Under the pieces are notes generated by a model, which did no database searches, had not been told where the DNA came from, and was given only the letters and a program-made list of their open reading frames with translations. Below are positions 21,368-32,951 of a stretch of DNA of 64,000 nucleotides, in pieces. This stretch comes from Symbiodinium kawagutii (taxonomy: Eukaryota > Sar > Dinophyceae > Suessiales > Symbiodiniaceae). Every line of letters begins with the position of its first letter. The first letter of the stretch is position 1. Location of the stretch: positions 803,429 through 867,428 of the forward strand of contig VSDK01015717.1 of assembly GCA_009767595.1 (NCBI GenBank). Reading direction: 5' to 3'. The position numbers and the translations under genes are program-made.

Positions 21368-21420
21368 CAACATCTGGATCATGAATTTAGCATTTCTAAA
21401 TGAATTGCCTAATTGTTCAA
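21368..21420. repeat. Right 53-bp direct repeat flanking the minisatellite
   Basis: Same orientation as 18450-18502, with three mismatches. The two copies bracket about 2.87 kb holding the whole minisatellite, the 41-bp repeats and the purine tract. Confidence 0.85.
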
Positions 21421-21429
21421 TATACTTTA

Positions 21430-22248
21430 AAATTTAAAAACACATTAGGACAGGGTTCAGGATAGTTTTCCACCAAAATTTGGTTACCCCAAAATTGTGG
21501 GGAAAAAGTATTATTGCAAAACGGGATCTGGGCGTACTTTATTTTGGGAGGTTCATAAAACAAAGGTGGACATGAATGGTAATACTGATTAACTAATGGT
21601 AAGCACGGTTCATGATTAATAACCAATAATGGTCAACAACTATGTTTGATAATGGCTTGATTAATGACTAGTGGAAATCATGTTTGATTAATGGTAATAG
21701 TTTATGACTAGTGGTAACAGTTTGTGACTAACGGTAATAATTCATGACTAATAACGGTTAGCAATTATTGCCATCATTATGAATTATTAGCTGTTAACTA
21801 GCTGCTAACTAATCATTACTTGCTGTTAACTAGCTGTTAATTACTATTCGTGTTGAATCAGTAAGCATTTAAAACTAGTGGTAATGATTCATGAATGGTT
21901 AAATAACCATCAGTGAGAACTAATCATTAAAACCTGATGGTCAGTACGGATTAAAATGGTTGCTATGAGGGGATAATAACGAGCAATAATTATATGATAT
22001 TATATGATGTTTTCTCAAAATACGAGGCCTTTCAAGTGATCCTTTCCATCTAAACCGTTGATAATAATAAACCATCCATACTTTGGTACCCCCTTTTTGA
22101 GAAACCACCAAATGAAGCCATGAATATGAATGGTCTCACAATGACCAAACTGGTCTAACAGGTGGTTCTTCAGATGTTCACCTTCCAAATTCGTTGGCTG
22201 GTTGTGACTCAGCTCGCCGTATGATGATTTCTTAGTAGCTGGAGGTCG
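21430..22248. other. Degenerate TAATGGTAA/ACTAGTGG words, no gene
   Basis: Intron-like filler. A family-1 element end (gtaccccctttttgagaaacc) sits at about 22086-22106. Confidence 0.5.
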
Positions 22249-22766
22249 TCAAATGAATTCATTAAAATCAGCGAGGGATCTCTTGTCGTGGTCTCGCCAG
22301 AAGCTGAAGCCACAAATGCAAAATTTTGCAGCTATTGCACCACAAACAGTGCATGCGTGCTCGTCAATCTGCTTCTGGGTGAGCTTGCTGATCGCACTGG
22401 TCTTCCGCGTCTTCAGGAGTCTTTCCTTGCATTCCTGAGCCCATCTGCAGAAGTAGGCATCGGTCTTTCTTTTTGGACCCGATGCGCGCTGAAGCATACG
22501 AATTGCTCCCGCGTAGCTCCTGCATGTACCGTGGAAAGAGTCCGCAAGGCATCTTCCTCTGCATCTCTTCAAACTTGCTCAACAGATTTCCCTCCATTTC
22601 ACCGATCCTTCTAAGCACGGATTCCTTTTGAGCATGTTCCTCGGCAGCATTGCCGTACTGGTCAGCTACAACTCCTTCTGCCTCCTTGGATTCCTGGCAC
22701 TGCTGCGCCATAATGCCTCTCAGCTCACTCGTCTGTTCAGCAAGCTTTGTGTCCTGGTCGGCCCTT
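22249..22766 (-). CDS. Coiled-coil plus Cys-rich exon, one frame break
   Basis: A minus coding block opened by a tgtaatag acceptor. The first part reads RRADQDTKLAEQTSELRG and continues as a charged coiled coil (KESVLRRIGEMEGNLLSKFE). After about codon 70 the good frame shifts by one, near 22510, to MLQRASGPKRKTDAYFCRWA, a lysine-rich helix, then HACTVCGAIAAKFCICGF. The C-x2-C ... C-x-C spacing suggests zinc binding. It ends at a stop (22249-22251). A single indel joins the two halves; no intron of normal size fits. It may be an expressed exon with an assembly error or a recent pseudogene. No family was recognised. Confidence 0.62.
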
Positions 22767-23365
22767 CTATTACAATAACAAAATGTAGTAAGCCAGACAT
22801 GTTTGAGTTCCCTATTTTGAGAAACACCCGTAACTAGTCATTGCTGACCATTGACCATAGTTGCAGATGAAGCATTGATCACCATTAATCATCACCACCA
22901 TACTTCCCTGCTTGAATATGCACAACCCCTATACCCATGGTGAATGTAACCAGCTACAAACAGTGTGAGTGCACATCCAAGAAGGGAGGGCATTGAGCAT
23001 CAACGATAGTTCGTCAGGGATTGAATCATTGCTGATGCTTGGTTGATGATCTTAATGATGGTGAGCAACTCATCTATCATCAGAATGGTCACCAAGAACA
23101 ACAAAGAAATCAGTGGTGATGACGTTAATTTATCACTAAACGTCATGTTACTTCATGATGGCTGGTCATTAATAAGCATGAATGGCTATCGATACCATTG
23201 CGTTAAACCCACGAGGTGGGTTCTTGCTAAACATTCCAGATTGCAGCTGCTTTCAACGTTCACAATGGTCCAAGGTTTCTCCCGACAGTGGTGATGCTGC
23301 ACCGCTTGAAAGGGCGAAACCGGCTCATACTTGGCTAATTTAGGATTTTTTTCCTATATGGGGGT

Positions 23366-23460
23366 GTTTCTTGAAATAGGGGACCCCCAACATCATCCAG
23401 TTTATAAACCATTGATAATCACAAACCATTTTTTTGGGAGGGACACCTATTTTGAGAAAC
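23366..23460. mobile_element. MITE-like element, family 1
   Basis: Opens with gtttcttgaaataggggacc and ends with acacctattttgagaaac, so the ends are inverted repeats. The interior holds the family core (catccagtttataaacc ... aaccatttttttggg). About 95 bp. Confidence 0.75.
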
Positions 23461-24442
23461 ATCCATATCATTTTTGGTGAATTGCGGCTACCCTGCTTGA
23501 ACTTACACCCCAGTGGCTCAACCAATCGCTGATCTACAAAGCCCTACCTGGGAGGGTCCCTGTTTCCCGGAAGTGATGGCCCCTCATGGCCAGTTCTTTG
23601 CAACGTGTCGCTCCATGCTGTTAGAATGGTGAATTTCATGCTGGACCGGCTGCAGATATAGCGGTGAATGGTTTGGTAAGAGTAGTGATCAATTCAGTAG
23701 CTATCATTGGCGAACGCGTGACTTACTGTAATTATTTAGTATCCAAGGAATCAATATTTACTTAGCCATTGATACTTAACATCATCTAACTCACCATCGG
23801 TGAATTTTGAAGTTAGCACATGAAACACTTTCATGTGTTTCAAAACATCTCTGTGTCAAATTGGTTCGGTTGGGTAACAGGCAACCAGCATGGCTGATCA
23901 ACCAAATGCAACCAAGGAAAACAGCCTATTGCGACCTATGATGGTTACACCGATGACAGAGAGTAACTACTAACATTAGTAATTATATAACTATGATCGG
24001 TTACTCCTATGATAGAGTAACTATAGTAACATCAGTACCTATTATCAACCTATCCACTGGGAGTAACTATAGGGATTGAATGTGATTAAAATCACTCCCA
24101 ATGGACAAACCCTGGTCCGACAACAAAATGAGCGTTGAAAATCAGAGTAGAACCAATCACTATTAACCATCAGTAACCACCATTAGTGACCACCATGAAC
24201 CACTATCATTACCACCATTAGTAACTATGGCCCATTACTACTAAAAGCCCAATTATGAACCACTATCATTACCACTATGAACCACTATCATTACCTTCAG
24301 CCATTGTGGCTGATTATAGCCTTTGGTCATTACTACTATGGCCATTCAGTCGCCCAAAAAAATGACCAAGCCGGCTATGATCAGCCACATGAATCAGTAC
24401 CATTTGCGGCTCTCACCAGACATGTATTCATCACAGTCAATA
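23461..24442. other. No gene seen
   Basis: AT-rich. Contains ACCACTATCATTACC repeats near 24190-24300 and no convincing exon. Confidence 0.4.
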
Positions 24443-24554
24443 TGGCTATGGGTTGATATTAACCAACCAATAATGGGGATAATAACCAACAATAGTAGGG
24501 AAACCAATGGTTAATGATGGGGAACCAGGGGTACGGGGTTTTGACCCACAAGCA
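24443..24554 (-). mobile_element. MITE-like element, family 2
   Basis: Begins tggctatgggttgatatt and ends ggggttttgacccacaagca, with inner phrases gggaaaccaatggttaatg and ggggaaccaggggtac. Reverse orientation relative to the copies at 46464 and 60164. Confidence 0.7.
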
Positions 24555-24822
24555 TATGACTTTCCTGGTTGCCAATGTCTATGTTATCATCAACCATATT
24601 AACCACACTACAACCAACCAAAGGTCATCATCAACCATGTGTTCGACACACTTGTAATTGTCTACCACAACTTTCCATTGTCTATGTTACAATCAACTTT
24701 AAATAGCTACCATAGTTAACCACAACTATTTTTACTTCCGAATGGCTACCATAACTTTCCATCAAGCATATATATCAACCACCATATCACTAACCAACCC
24801 CCCAACGACCCCTAGGTTCTAC

Positions 24823-24933
24823 CAGGGCGCCATGGGCGCCGGCGCCTCCAAGCCATCGCTCAGAGCCATGTCCACCTGCAGATCAGAACCCTGGTACAAC
24901 ACCTGAGCACGTCCAGCGGATGAGTTGCAAAAC
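24823..24933 (-). CDS. Exon of large minus-strand gene
   Basis: A 111-nt minus exon with an ideal acceptor (ccatttttcgcag|G) and a gtagaa donor. It reads FCNSSAGRAQVLYQGSDLQV and DMALSDGLEAPAPMAP. The opening G completes TGG with the two bases left by the exon at 27002-27095, so the two can be spliced in phase. The alternating hydrophobic pattern suggests beta strands. It may belong to the A2M-like gene. Confidence 0.62.
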
Positions 24934-25678
24934 CTGCGAAAAATGGTGGGTTAATCGTGGTTGATGGTGGTGGATAGTGGTGGATAGTGGTGAATAGTGG
25001 TGGATAGTGGTGGATATTGGTTAATGGCATCTGATTATAATCCATGATTGTTCTTCAATATAAATCCAGATAATGGATTGATAATGATGCCTTTTTCCAG
25101 CACATGGTAATGGATTGATATGTGTTTTTATCATTCAGAATATGTTTAAAAACACACATGTTCTATCATTCAAAAGATGGATTGATATCTGATAATGATG
25201 ACTTGCTTAAAAACAATTACCGTTATTTCCTTTCTTGTCAACTAATGCATATATTACATATATTTTTAAAGTCATGATATGTCATGTAAATAAATCAAGA
25301 AGGCACTTGCTAATAAATCTACAAAAAATGTGTATTTCGATTTACTTAATATATAAATAAATAAATATATATATATATATAATGTATATGTATATATTTA
25401 TATTTAGTAAATCTATATATATATGTATAATCATCCATCATCTGTGTGTGTGTGCAAGACAAGCACGTACATGATATGAAATTTCAGTAGTGTGTATGTC
25501 ATGCATCATGTATGTGAGAACACGGTCTTTGCATATGCGTCATGCGCATGTATAAAGTCACAATGTCAGGGCCAGGAATCATGTTTTTCAGACGAGACCA
25601 CGCACAAACATTTCAATCAGTAAAACCAAATGACAAAAATCAACCAGTGGATCATGGTCATCATCGTCATCGTCATCG

Positions 25679-25718
<40 letters not shown>

Positions 25719-25763
25719 AATCATAGTCATGATCATGATCATCATCATCATCATCATCATCAT

Positions 25764-25799
<36 letters not shown>

Positions 25800-27001
25800 T
25801 GATGAAACATGATTAGTCATCATCATTGGCCTTTTTTTGCTGCTGCCGGATATCCACTAGTGATCATCATTAATGATATATAGATATGCATATTGGTGGT
25901 GATCACTTGCACATAATTAATTGTCATCAACCACTACAAAAAAATGCAAACAATGAACAATCATGAGTCAACATTGCTAATCATGATTTAAAAACCACAC
26001 TCGTATCACCATTCCTAACCATTCTCACCCATTGCAAACCACTACGTGCATACTTAAACACATAGATTAAAACAAATATATTTACTTATTAGTTTATATT
26101 TTGATTATATATGTTGTCATGTATATTTAAATATATCGCCACGGCCACTGTTGACCATTCTCACCCATCCTTAACCAGTACTTAGGCCCGATGACCATTT
26201 TCTGGTATTGTTGACAGAGAACAAATCTGAAATGCCATTACCGATGACTAGCACTGATCAACCATGTTTGAGCACTAAAAACGATTTCAAGAAAAAAATC
26301 GGATAAACGACATGTGCTCTATGTTGTTCTTACCAAGAACCATTGCCCATCATTGATCATCATGAGACACTGCTGGTCATTACTATCCACCATTAACTAC
26401 TTTTCATGCAAATGAGATCTAACTACCCATTGACAGCCATCATTCCCCCTTGCTAATCATGCCTCCATAACCATGGTTGGCCATTACTAACCATGATTGA
26501 CATTGCTAAGCACCATAAACAAATGTACAAATTTAACCACCATTGCCCATCAGTCACCATGACTAACCATGATGAACCCTCATTAACCCTTACCATTCAT
26601 TGTCAATGATCATCCACCATTGCCAACCACTACGAACTATCATTAAACATTGCAAACCACCATGAAATATCATGGCCCAGTACTTCCTCGATGCTAATTA
26701 CCATTTTCAGTAACCACTATGAAATATCATAATTATCATGGGCCAGTACATGACCATGACTAATCATCATTAATCACCACGATTTCGGGTGGTTCCTAGC
26801 TATTGTTGGGTTGCAACCGTTATTCATTTTCATTCTCACTGGTAACGATTGAATATTGCTAACCACTATGAACCATGGTCAGTCATTGCTAATCATTGCT
26901 CATCTTGCTGTTAGTTTCAAACCTTCTCAAACATATGAATCCAATACACACAGAAAAAAAACACATCACCAACCAGGTGAATATATCCACCACCAATGAA
27001 C
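24934..27001. other. Repeat-rich stretch without exons
   Basis: Holds a GTGGTGGATA run (24958-25020), an AT/TATATA-rich part (25345-25430) and TAACCATTGCTAACCA words. The (CAT)n tract is listed separately. Confidence 0.5.
25652..25800. repeat. (CAT)n trinucleotide tract
   Basis: CAT repeats with CGT and AAT interruptions. Frames over it give poly-His, poly-Ile/Met or poly-Asp and are artefacts. Confidence 0.95.
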
Positions 27002-27095
27002 CATTCAAAGTCTCGCGATGCCATCAAAGTCGCCGGCAGCGCTTCGTTGGCGCTCTGCCGTTCCCCGGTGGCCACAAAAACGACCTCACCAAGCG
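27002..27095 (-). CDS. Exon of large minus-strand gene
   Basis: A 94-nt minus exon between acceptor cggtcag and donor gttcat. It reads LGEVVFVATGERQSANEALP and ATLMASRDFE. Two leftover bases at the 3' end join in phase with the 24823-24933 exon. A beta strand (EVVFVATG) followed by a polar loop would fit a macroglobulin-type domain, but the match is not specific. Confidence 0.62.
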
Positions 27096-27140
27096 CTGAC
27101 CGAGTGCACCGAACAACAAATAGGTGAAGATCCCAACAAG
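27096..27140. other. Spacer
   Basis: Short spacer between an exon and a MITE-like element. Confidence 0.3.
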
Positions 27141-27337
27141 TGGCTGTGGGTCAAAACCATGAATTATTAACTGGTCTTGGTGGTTATTATCCCCGATTAT
27201 TCAACCATCATCAACCAATATGGCTGTGGGTCAGTTCACCCCGGGGGCCCCTGGTTCCCCCACTATTAGCCATAGTTTTCCCTATTGTTGGTGGAAATTC
27301 CCCATTTGTTGGTTGGTTAACTGCTTGACCCATAGCC
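27141..27337 (+). mobile_element. MITE-like element, family 2, long copy
   Basis: Begins tggctgtgggtcaaaac and ends gcttgacccatagcca, a clear inverted pair. A second tggctgtgggtcag lies at 27220, so this may be two nested or joined copies. Confidence 0.7.
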
Positions 27338-27922
27338 AAGTCAACTAGCTTGGTGATTCATGGATAGTTGGGTATTGACCCACCCCACGGACGTGGAAGT
27401 TCTACGAATACAATGGTTAATGATACAACAACCAAGAGTATAGGGTTTTGCCCCACAGCCATGATATGTAACGCACCAACGAAAAAACAGAGGAAGTACC
27501 CCAACAAGTGTAATTGTCATCACGGCATCTCTGAAACAAAACGAACAAACATTGTAATAGTAATAGGAAAGCAACACTATTTGGACTATCAGGAGGGGTA
27601 CCGCCATGCGGAACGAGCACACAGTTCACCACAAACGCGGGCACAAGTCTGTGACTAGGCATATGCATATAGAGGCCGGTGCCCCTGTATGGTTAAGCCT
27701 GTGGGTCGGTCTCTGTTTAGTAATTCCCATCACCTCCTGGTGGGCTTCGGCTATCTCCGACGGAAAAAGCCATGGCAATCACCCAACTGTAATCAACTAC
27801 CGGGTCCTTGGCAGTGAGAAATCTGTAGGACGATGACCCATCTGGCCCAGGTTGGTAATGCAGTCCGGAAAATAAAGATGTCAATCAAACCACCAACCAG
27901 TTATCAACCATTCTCAACCGGT
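27338..27922. other. No firmly supported gene
   Basis: A plus ORF at 27606-27836 has a hydrophobic stretch (WLSLWVGLCLVIPITSWW) but no splice support. Confidence 0.3.
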
Positions 27923-28015
27923 GGTTTCTCAAAATAGGGGTACCCCTAAATCATCCATTAATAGTCATTTATAGTAATAAACCAACCATTTTTTGGGTCC
28001 CCTATTTTGAGAAAT
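27923..28015. mobile_element. MITE-like element, family 1, good copy
   Basis: ggtttctcaaaataggggta ... ggtcccctattttgagaaat. Inverted ends of about 20 bp flank a 50-bp AT-rich core (catccattaatagtcattta). 93 bp in all. The inner GGGGTACCCC is itself a palindrome. Confidence 0.8.
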
Positions 28016-28036
28016 CCCAACCATTCCTACCACTAC

Positions 28037-28124
28037 TGTGCCCTGTTGGTCATCCATCAGCCACCCTTGGCGCCACTCGAGACACGCCTCAGCTTCCACC
28101 ATGATGGGTGACCCGAACGCGTTC
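28037..28124 (-). CDS. Exon of large minus-strand gene
   Basis: An 88-nt minus exon after gcctcccag|G with a gtagtg donor. It reads NAFGSPIMVEAEACLEWRQG and WLMDDQQGT. It is only 21 bp from a family-1 element. The frame ends on a whole codon. The domain is uncertain. Confidence 0.5.
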
Positions 28125-28129
28125 CTGGG

Positions 28130-28427
28130 AGGCATCCATGGGCACCGCAAACACGGGGATCGGGGGATTCATGAAGGGATCAAGATTATATGGATCAAGG
28201 AATTACTGTAATCAATGGTGATATATCATATTAATCAATGATTATATCGGCTAATAGTGATATCAATCTATATATATATATATCGATCAAGGAATTATTC
28301 TTGATAAATTGATATGAATCAAGAAAGCTCATTTCAATCAGCTAATATTGATATCACTGTTGATAGTAATCAGCTGATAGATATCAATCAAGAAAGTTCG
28401 TTCACTTTTAGTTGATTACTATCAATA
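28130..28427. other. No gene seen
   Basis: AT-rich with ATATCAATC words and a short TATATA run (28269-28284). Confidence 0.4.
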
Positions 28428-29039
28428 GTGAACGAGCCTCTAAGCCTTCAATTGAGGAATGTCCAAAGGCTAATGATTCCGACATTAACCGATCCTAATG
28501 ATCATGAAATTTGTGTTCATCAAGTGATTGATGTTACCATTCATGTTCACAAGCAAATTTCCAAAATGCTCATGACCTTCAGTGATCAAAATGGTTCAAA
28601 AATTAGCAACCTATTGTTGATCCAAAGCTCACTAGCATCTTTATGATTCATGAACAACAGGGTTCGCAACATCAAGAGAGTGATGAAAATAAAAGCAACA
28701 AAATTTAGGAGTAACAATCATTGCTCAGTCTTAAAGAGACGGATTAAAGATCTAAGATTAAGGTCAACAATTTGCCGACCCATTCTTCAAGGGAGTAGAC
28801 GGAATTCAGAATTTACCATCATTCCATCTGGGTATTTATACGCACCATCAAGGGGTTGGGAATTAACATCCACATGTTTGTGTTGGCTTGCTCCTGAAGG
28901 CACAAAACTTACTGGGGGACTAATTCCCTACTCCTTGATGGCAATGACCTACTGGGGTACTAAACGGTTATTGGCGATTCAACTGGTGATGGTTTCTATT
29001 CAACCCACTGCAGGATTAATGGCCTACTTCAACAATTGA
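28428..29039 (+). pseudogene. Two consecutive AT-rich plus ORFs
   Basis: Frames of 72 and 129 codons (28428-28646 and 28650-29039) follow one another. The second contains EFTIIPSGYLYAPSRGWELT and LIPYSLMAMTYWGTKRLLA. Composition is AT-rich and basic, unlike the exons around it. It may be a relic of a transposable element or chance. No reverse transcriptase or integrase motif was seen. Confidence 0.28.
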
Positions 29040-29221
29040 ATCGTTAGTAGCATTCAACCATGGACCAATAACCGCCAACCATTCATCGTTGGGAAGGATA
29101 CAAACCATGAACAACCATAGACATCCACAGATCGACAGGCATAGCTGGCTGGTGGCCGAACCACCCCCAAGAACAAAAATAGGGAATCAACCAGCCGTCC
29201 AAAATATTGGGAAACAAATGT

Positions 29222-29876
29222 TTACAACCACCAACCAATTAGAACAATGCCCAACACATGTCGCAAAAACTTTGGCATCCAGGACTGCGATTCATAGTTG
29301 CGCAGGTGAACCGAGCAGGCCTGGAGGTTGCCGGTGTCCCTCTGTGAAGGCATATGTGGATCGTGGCATGGCTGCATCACCCCACCATCCGCTGACGGAA
29401 TTGCGGAAACTTTCCTCAAACCTGCCTGAGCTACAGGGGAAGGAATGATGCGAAGATCATCAAAGTCATTCTGGGCACTCTGAGGCCAATGGGACCAGTG
29501 CTTCAAGGTGGATGACCATGTATCCATTGAAAACCATGTGCACCTGACAGAATCCGCTGGGTCAGCTCTTCGTTTGAGGTTGCTGAACCTGCCGAAGTAT
29601 GAGACCTGAGATGTGTGAAGTATCTTTGCGCCAGCAGCGCCTCAGCAGGCAACCACTTCCACGCCAGAAACCGTAGCAGCATGCAAGCAACAGGGCCAGC
29701 AGCCAAAGCGCCACCCCAATGGCAAAAACGGCAGCCATAAGGACACGGCTGATCCCCGACAGAAATCTCTGTGACGACTGTGCGCGCTGTCCAAGGTCTG
29801 CAAGTCCATTGCTCGAGCACCCGAGCTGGTAACCTTCGACACGTTCAGCCCTGAACATCCTTACCGCGATGCACAC
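29222..29876 (-). pseudogene. Coding-like block with membrane segment, frame breaks
   Basis: On minus, three successive good frames cover this block. First is LGQRAQSSQRFLSG then a hydrophobic span VLMAAVFAIGVALWLLALLL followed by ACCYGF. In another phase comes EALLAQRYFTHLRSHTSAG then NEELTQRIL. In the third phase comes NDFDDLRIIPSPVAQAGLRK. A single transmembrane helix with a cytosolic tail is likely. No intron choice reconciled the phases, so either indels broke the frame or there are unresolved exons. Confidence 0.45.
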
Positions 29877-29879
29877 GCT

Positions 29880-31235
29880 ACGAAGGAGCCATCAAGGACT
29901 TCATGGATCTTGTTGGGAATTGCTGGCCGTTTTTTGATGGTCCATCATGGCATAAGCTTGTTCATCATGGTATATCCTGCTGTCATGATCAAAAATTGCA
30001 AATTTAAACCATGATCAATGATTGATGACAAAAATACGATTGATTAATATGTGATTCATCAATAGTCTTAATCAATAGAATGACTGGAATGAATATGAAT
30101 GAATATCATATCATATCATTACTCGCTGGCATCAAAGGTGCTCCTGGCCCGGCTGATTGTCCCAGCTGAAATGATTTTGACAGCCCTCGTCTTGGTGGGG
30201 AAGATTACAATAGGTAGGGTTCTACTTGGGGGCGCTTTCAAGCATGTGGAAGCCTCCAAAAATGGCAGGTTTATCGATATAAATGGTTGATAAAGGATGA
30301 TTTGGGGGGACCCCGATTTTGAGAAAGACCCGGTTGGGTTGAACGAGTACTTAAGTTGTAAGCTCTACCAAGAATGGTGGGAGCTGCATACTTGCTGAAT
30401 CAATAGTTGGCAAAGTACTGGCAAGAGTTGTCTGGCCATATCTTGCCAACAAGGGCCATCATCCTTGCTGACTTCTAAATAAAGCGGTTTGAGCATGGTC
30501 AATGGGTCATCGCAGTGGGATGATAGTCCACTTAGACAGAATAGCCTCCTTTGACTTTCCAGAGAACAATTTTGGACGACCGCAGTGTTGCGGTCAAACC
30601 TTACTTATATAGTGCTAAACTTTGCCGTGGAAGCACGAGTAGCTTTCGTGACCCATTCCTGTTTTAGAAAGTCGACTGTGCATGTAATGTTTTGGGGAGA
30701 GATGAGGCAACCCAAGGTACAACATAAGCAAAGGATGAGGGAGTATCAACCAACCAGCAGTTTTACATCACAACCCAACTCTGTGGCCAAACGGAACAAA
30801 ACACATTGAGATACCAAAAAGTAGCTGAAACCTCATACTGTATACCATAGCTCTTGCTCGTAAATGATTGGTTCATGGATCATCGACTACCATCTGGTTG
30901 CACCAATCCTTGTAGCTCCTAAGCTCCCCCTTTAAAGCGATATAGGGATACTCCTGGCTCCTTAGCTCCCTCCCAACCACCAGTTAGCCAATCATGGCAT
31001 GCCATACCACCAGGTATGGCGCCATAATGTCATTGCCACGGAACATCAAGCTACAGCCGTTGGGAAATCCCCAAGCATGATTCCCAGGGGAGCAATAAGA
31101 ACTTGGGAAGCAACTAGGAACTTGGGGCCTCAAAAGCCAACAAACGTAACTACAGAAAGTTCATCGATGTATAAATCATAATAAATCTATGTGAATACGT
31201 CTGTAGGAAAGTTCCATATACACTAGGTATCACAC
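29880..31235. other. No firmly supported gene
   Basis: A family-1 half copy lies at 30270-30326 (tttggggggaccccgattttgagaaa). A plus ORF at 30585-30809 (AVEARVAFVTHSCFRKST) is possible but unsupported. Confidence 0.35.
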
Positions 31236-31364
31236 TTCGCATGGTTTCTTGGTTGGGACGATCTTGGGATGCCACAGTCGAGATTGCCGATTCTGTGCCC
31301 AGCCGCAGGCCATCGCTAGGTACTTCAGCTGTGAAGGAAACCATGCCGTCGTCGTCCAGCCTCG
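31236..31364 (-). CDS. A2M-like exon: end of a macroglobulin domain
   Basis: A minus exon after acceptor ttgaccag, with donor gtgtga as the best guess. It reads RLDDDGMVSFTAEVPSDGLR then LGTESAISTVASQD. In alpha-2-macroglobulins the fourth macroglobulin domain ends with a TDE-x-G-x-V-x-F-x-I-x-T strand followed by a strand of the type LTVxVxYKD, and this exon shows both in order. It needs one base from its upstream exon, and the next exon upstream in the list (32132-32206) leaves two. At least one exon, expected to carry the domain's FRxGxP opening, is therefore missing between them. Confidence 0.6.
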
Positions 31365-31818
31365 CTGGTCAAACCATGGGACTGGTAGATCCGTCTGAAT
31401 GAACCCTCTTTTATTTGATGGTGAACACAAAAGTGGGATTATCTTTTCCAACTTAACCAGCCAGTGCTGGGAAACCCAGACCTAGAAAACCTTTTGTCCT
31501 TTGCAAACCCTCTATCTCACAAGTAATGGAAAAAACAAACAAACAAAAACGGAAACCAAGCATTGACAACTGTTATAATGGGCGAGGGTCAATCAACTCA
31601 ACCAATGATCCAATCCGATGATAGGGCTTAACATACCAGGGAAGTCAGCCATGGCCAATCCTGCGTTATGGATTTTCCAACGTTGACCACACAGGGTGAC
31701 AACGATTCCGCAACCCGGAGCCACATGCTCAGTACGACCACTACAAGCCGTGTTGTTCGCCTCATCATGATTCACATGAAACAATTCTGATCCTGTAGCA
31801 TGCCCATCATTAAACATC

Positions 31819-31824
31819 ATTACA

Positions 31825-31873
<49 letters not shown>

Positions 31874-31909
31874 TTCATCATCGTCATCGTCGTCGTCATC
31901 ATCATGACA
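31819..31909. repeat. (ATC)n/(GTC)n trinucleotide tract
   Basis: CAT/ATC repeats ending in GTCGTC. Confidence 0.9.
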
Positions 31910-32131
31910 AGCGTGTTTAATCGAAACAACCTTGAGTTTGACCATCATCAACAAATAAAATGCACACAAATTCCCCAAATCCATCCAGCACTAAACTTGC
32001 GACCATCCCTCAAGCGCTATCAGCTGATCCATCCCACAGCCCACCATTCACCATCTCCTTAGTGGCTGGCCGCTCCTCGCCTCCCAACCATAACAGCCAT
32101 AGCGGTCCCTGGGACCCACAGCCCCCACCAC

Positions 32132-32206
32132 CTGGGATCTCCCGACACCAGGCCGGACAAACTGGTCACCGCTTTGTGCGTCACTTCGGCCTCCAAATGG
32201 CCGCAT
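32132..32206 (-). CDS. A2M-like exon: end of MG3
   Basis: A 75-nt minus exon with acceptor gacggcag and donor gtggtg. It reads CGHLEAEVTHKAVTSLSGLV then SGDP. In A2M proteins the MG3 region ends with a strand of the type LHTEAQIxEEGTxVELTG, and HLEAEVTHKAVTSLSG is similar in length and pattern. A plus frame and another minus frame are also open here, so the phase rests on fit to the neighbours. Confidence 0.5.
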
Positions 32207-32209
32207 CTG

Positions 32210-32510
32210 CCGTCGCGGTGATCACACCACGGTGGTGAGGCCATGAGTCGAATGGATTCGTCATGGGATTCGAGTGGTTACATGTGGTCACATGTAATTA
32301 ATGGATGACATGGATGTCATACTATTGAAATAATCCATACTAGTCCTATGATTGCAGTTACTAATGAACAATTCTTGTAGTTTATGACAATCATAGGATT
32401 ATTCTGGATTATTTCAATAGTTTTTTAGTCGGTTGTGAACAAACAACGGACGCCCTCTCGTGAGACCCATGGCTAACATAGAGCCCTTTTCAAGTGATTC
32501 ATGACATGGG
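32210..32510. other. No gene seen
   Basis: Contains an inverted pair, tattgaaataatccatacta and its near complement at 32398-32420, enclosing about 85 bp. Confidence 0.45.
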
Positions 32511-32602
32511 TGCTTCTCAAAATTGAGGATCCCCCAAATCATCCAGCAGTAATCATGAATGGTAAGAAACCAGCCATCATTGGGCTGCCTATTTTGAGAA
32601 AC
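32511..32602. mobile_element. MITE-like element, family 1
   Basis: tgcttctcaaaattgaggat ... gggctgcctattttgagaaac. Inverted ends with the usual AT-rich core. Confidence 0.75.
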
Positions 32603-32951
32603 CCCCATACATGGTTGTAGAATGGATAGTGATGATGGCGTTCATGATTGAATCGTTGTTCATAGTCGCTACTGAGAGAGTTCTCCATGGCCAATGAAAC
32701 GCGCAAGATGTCTAAAGGCTACCAATTTACGGACACGGGTTTGTCCAAAAATGGTGATCAATATATGGTTCCGAACTTGGATTGTCAGTAGGTACCACAG
32801 ACTATGGACAAACCCCAACTGATAAAAAACCTTGATAATCAATGACAATATCATGCATCAAATTACAAAAACACATTTCCAATGTTAATAATTAAACAAC
32901 AAATTATTCATAGCCGGGTATAGTGGGCCAAAGATGTTGGTCATCACATGT

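Noticed and set aside
25542..25826. Poly-His, poly-Asp and poly-Met/Ile ORFs
   Set aside because: Pure trinucleotide repeat translated in different frames; same for 38.0 kb and 8.5 kb.
28428..29039. Retrotransposon polyprotein
   Set aside because: No catalytic motif of reverse transcriptase, integrase or protease is visible; kept only as a weak pseudogene candidate.
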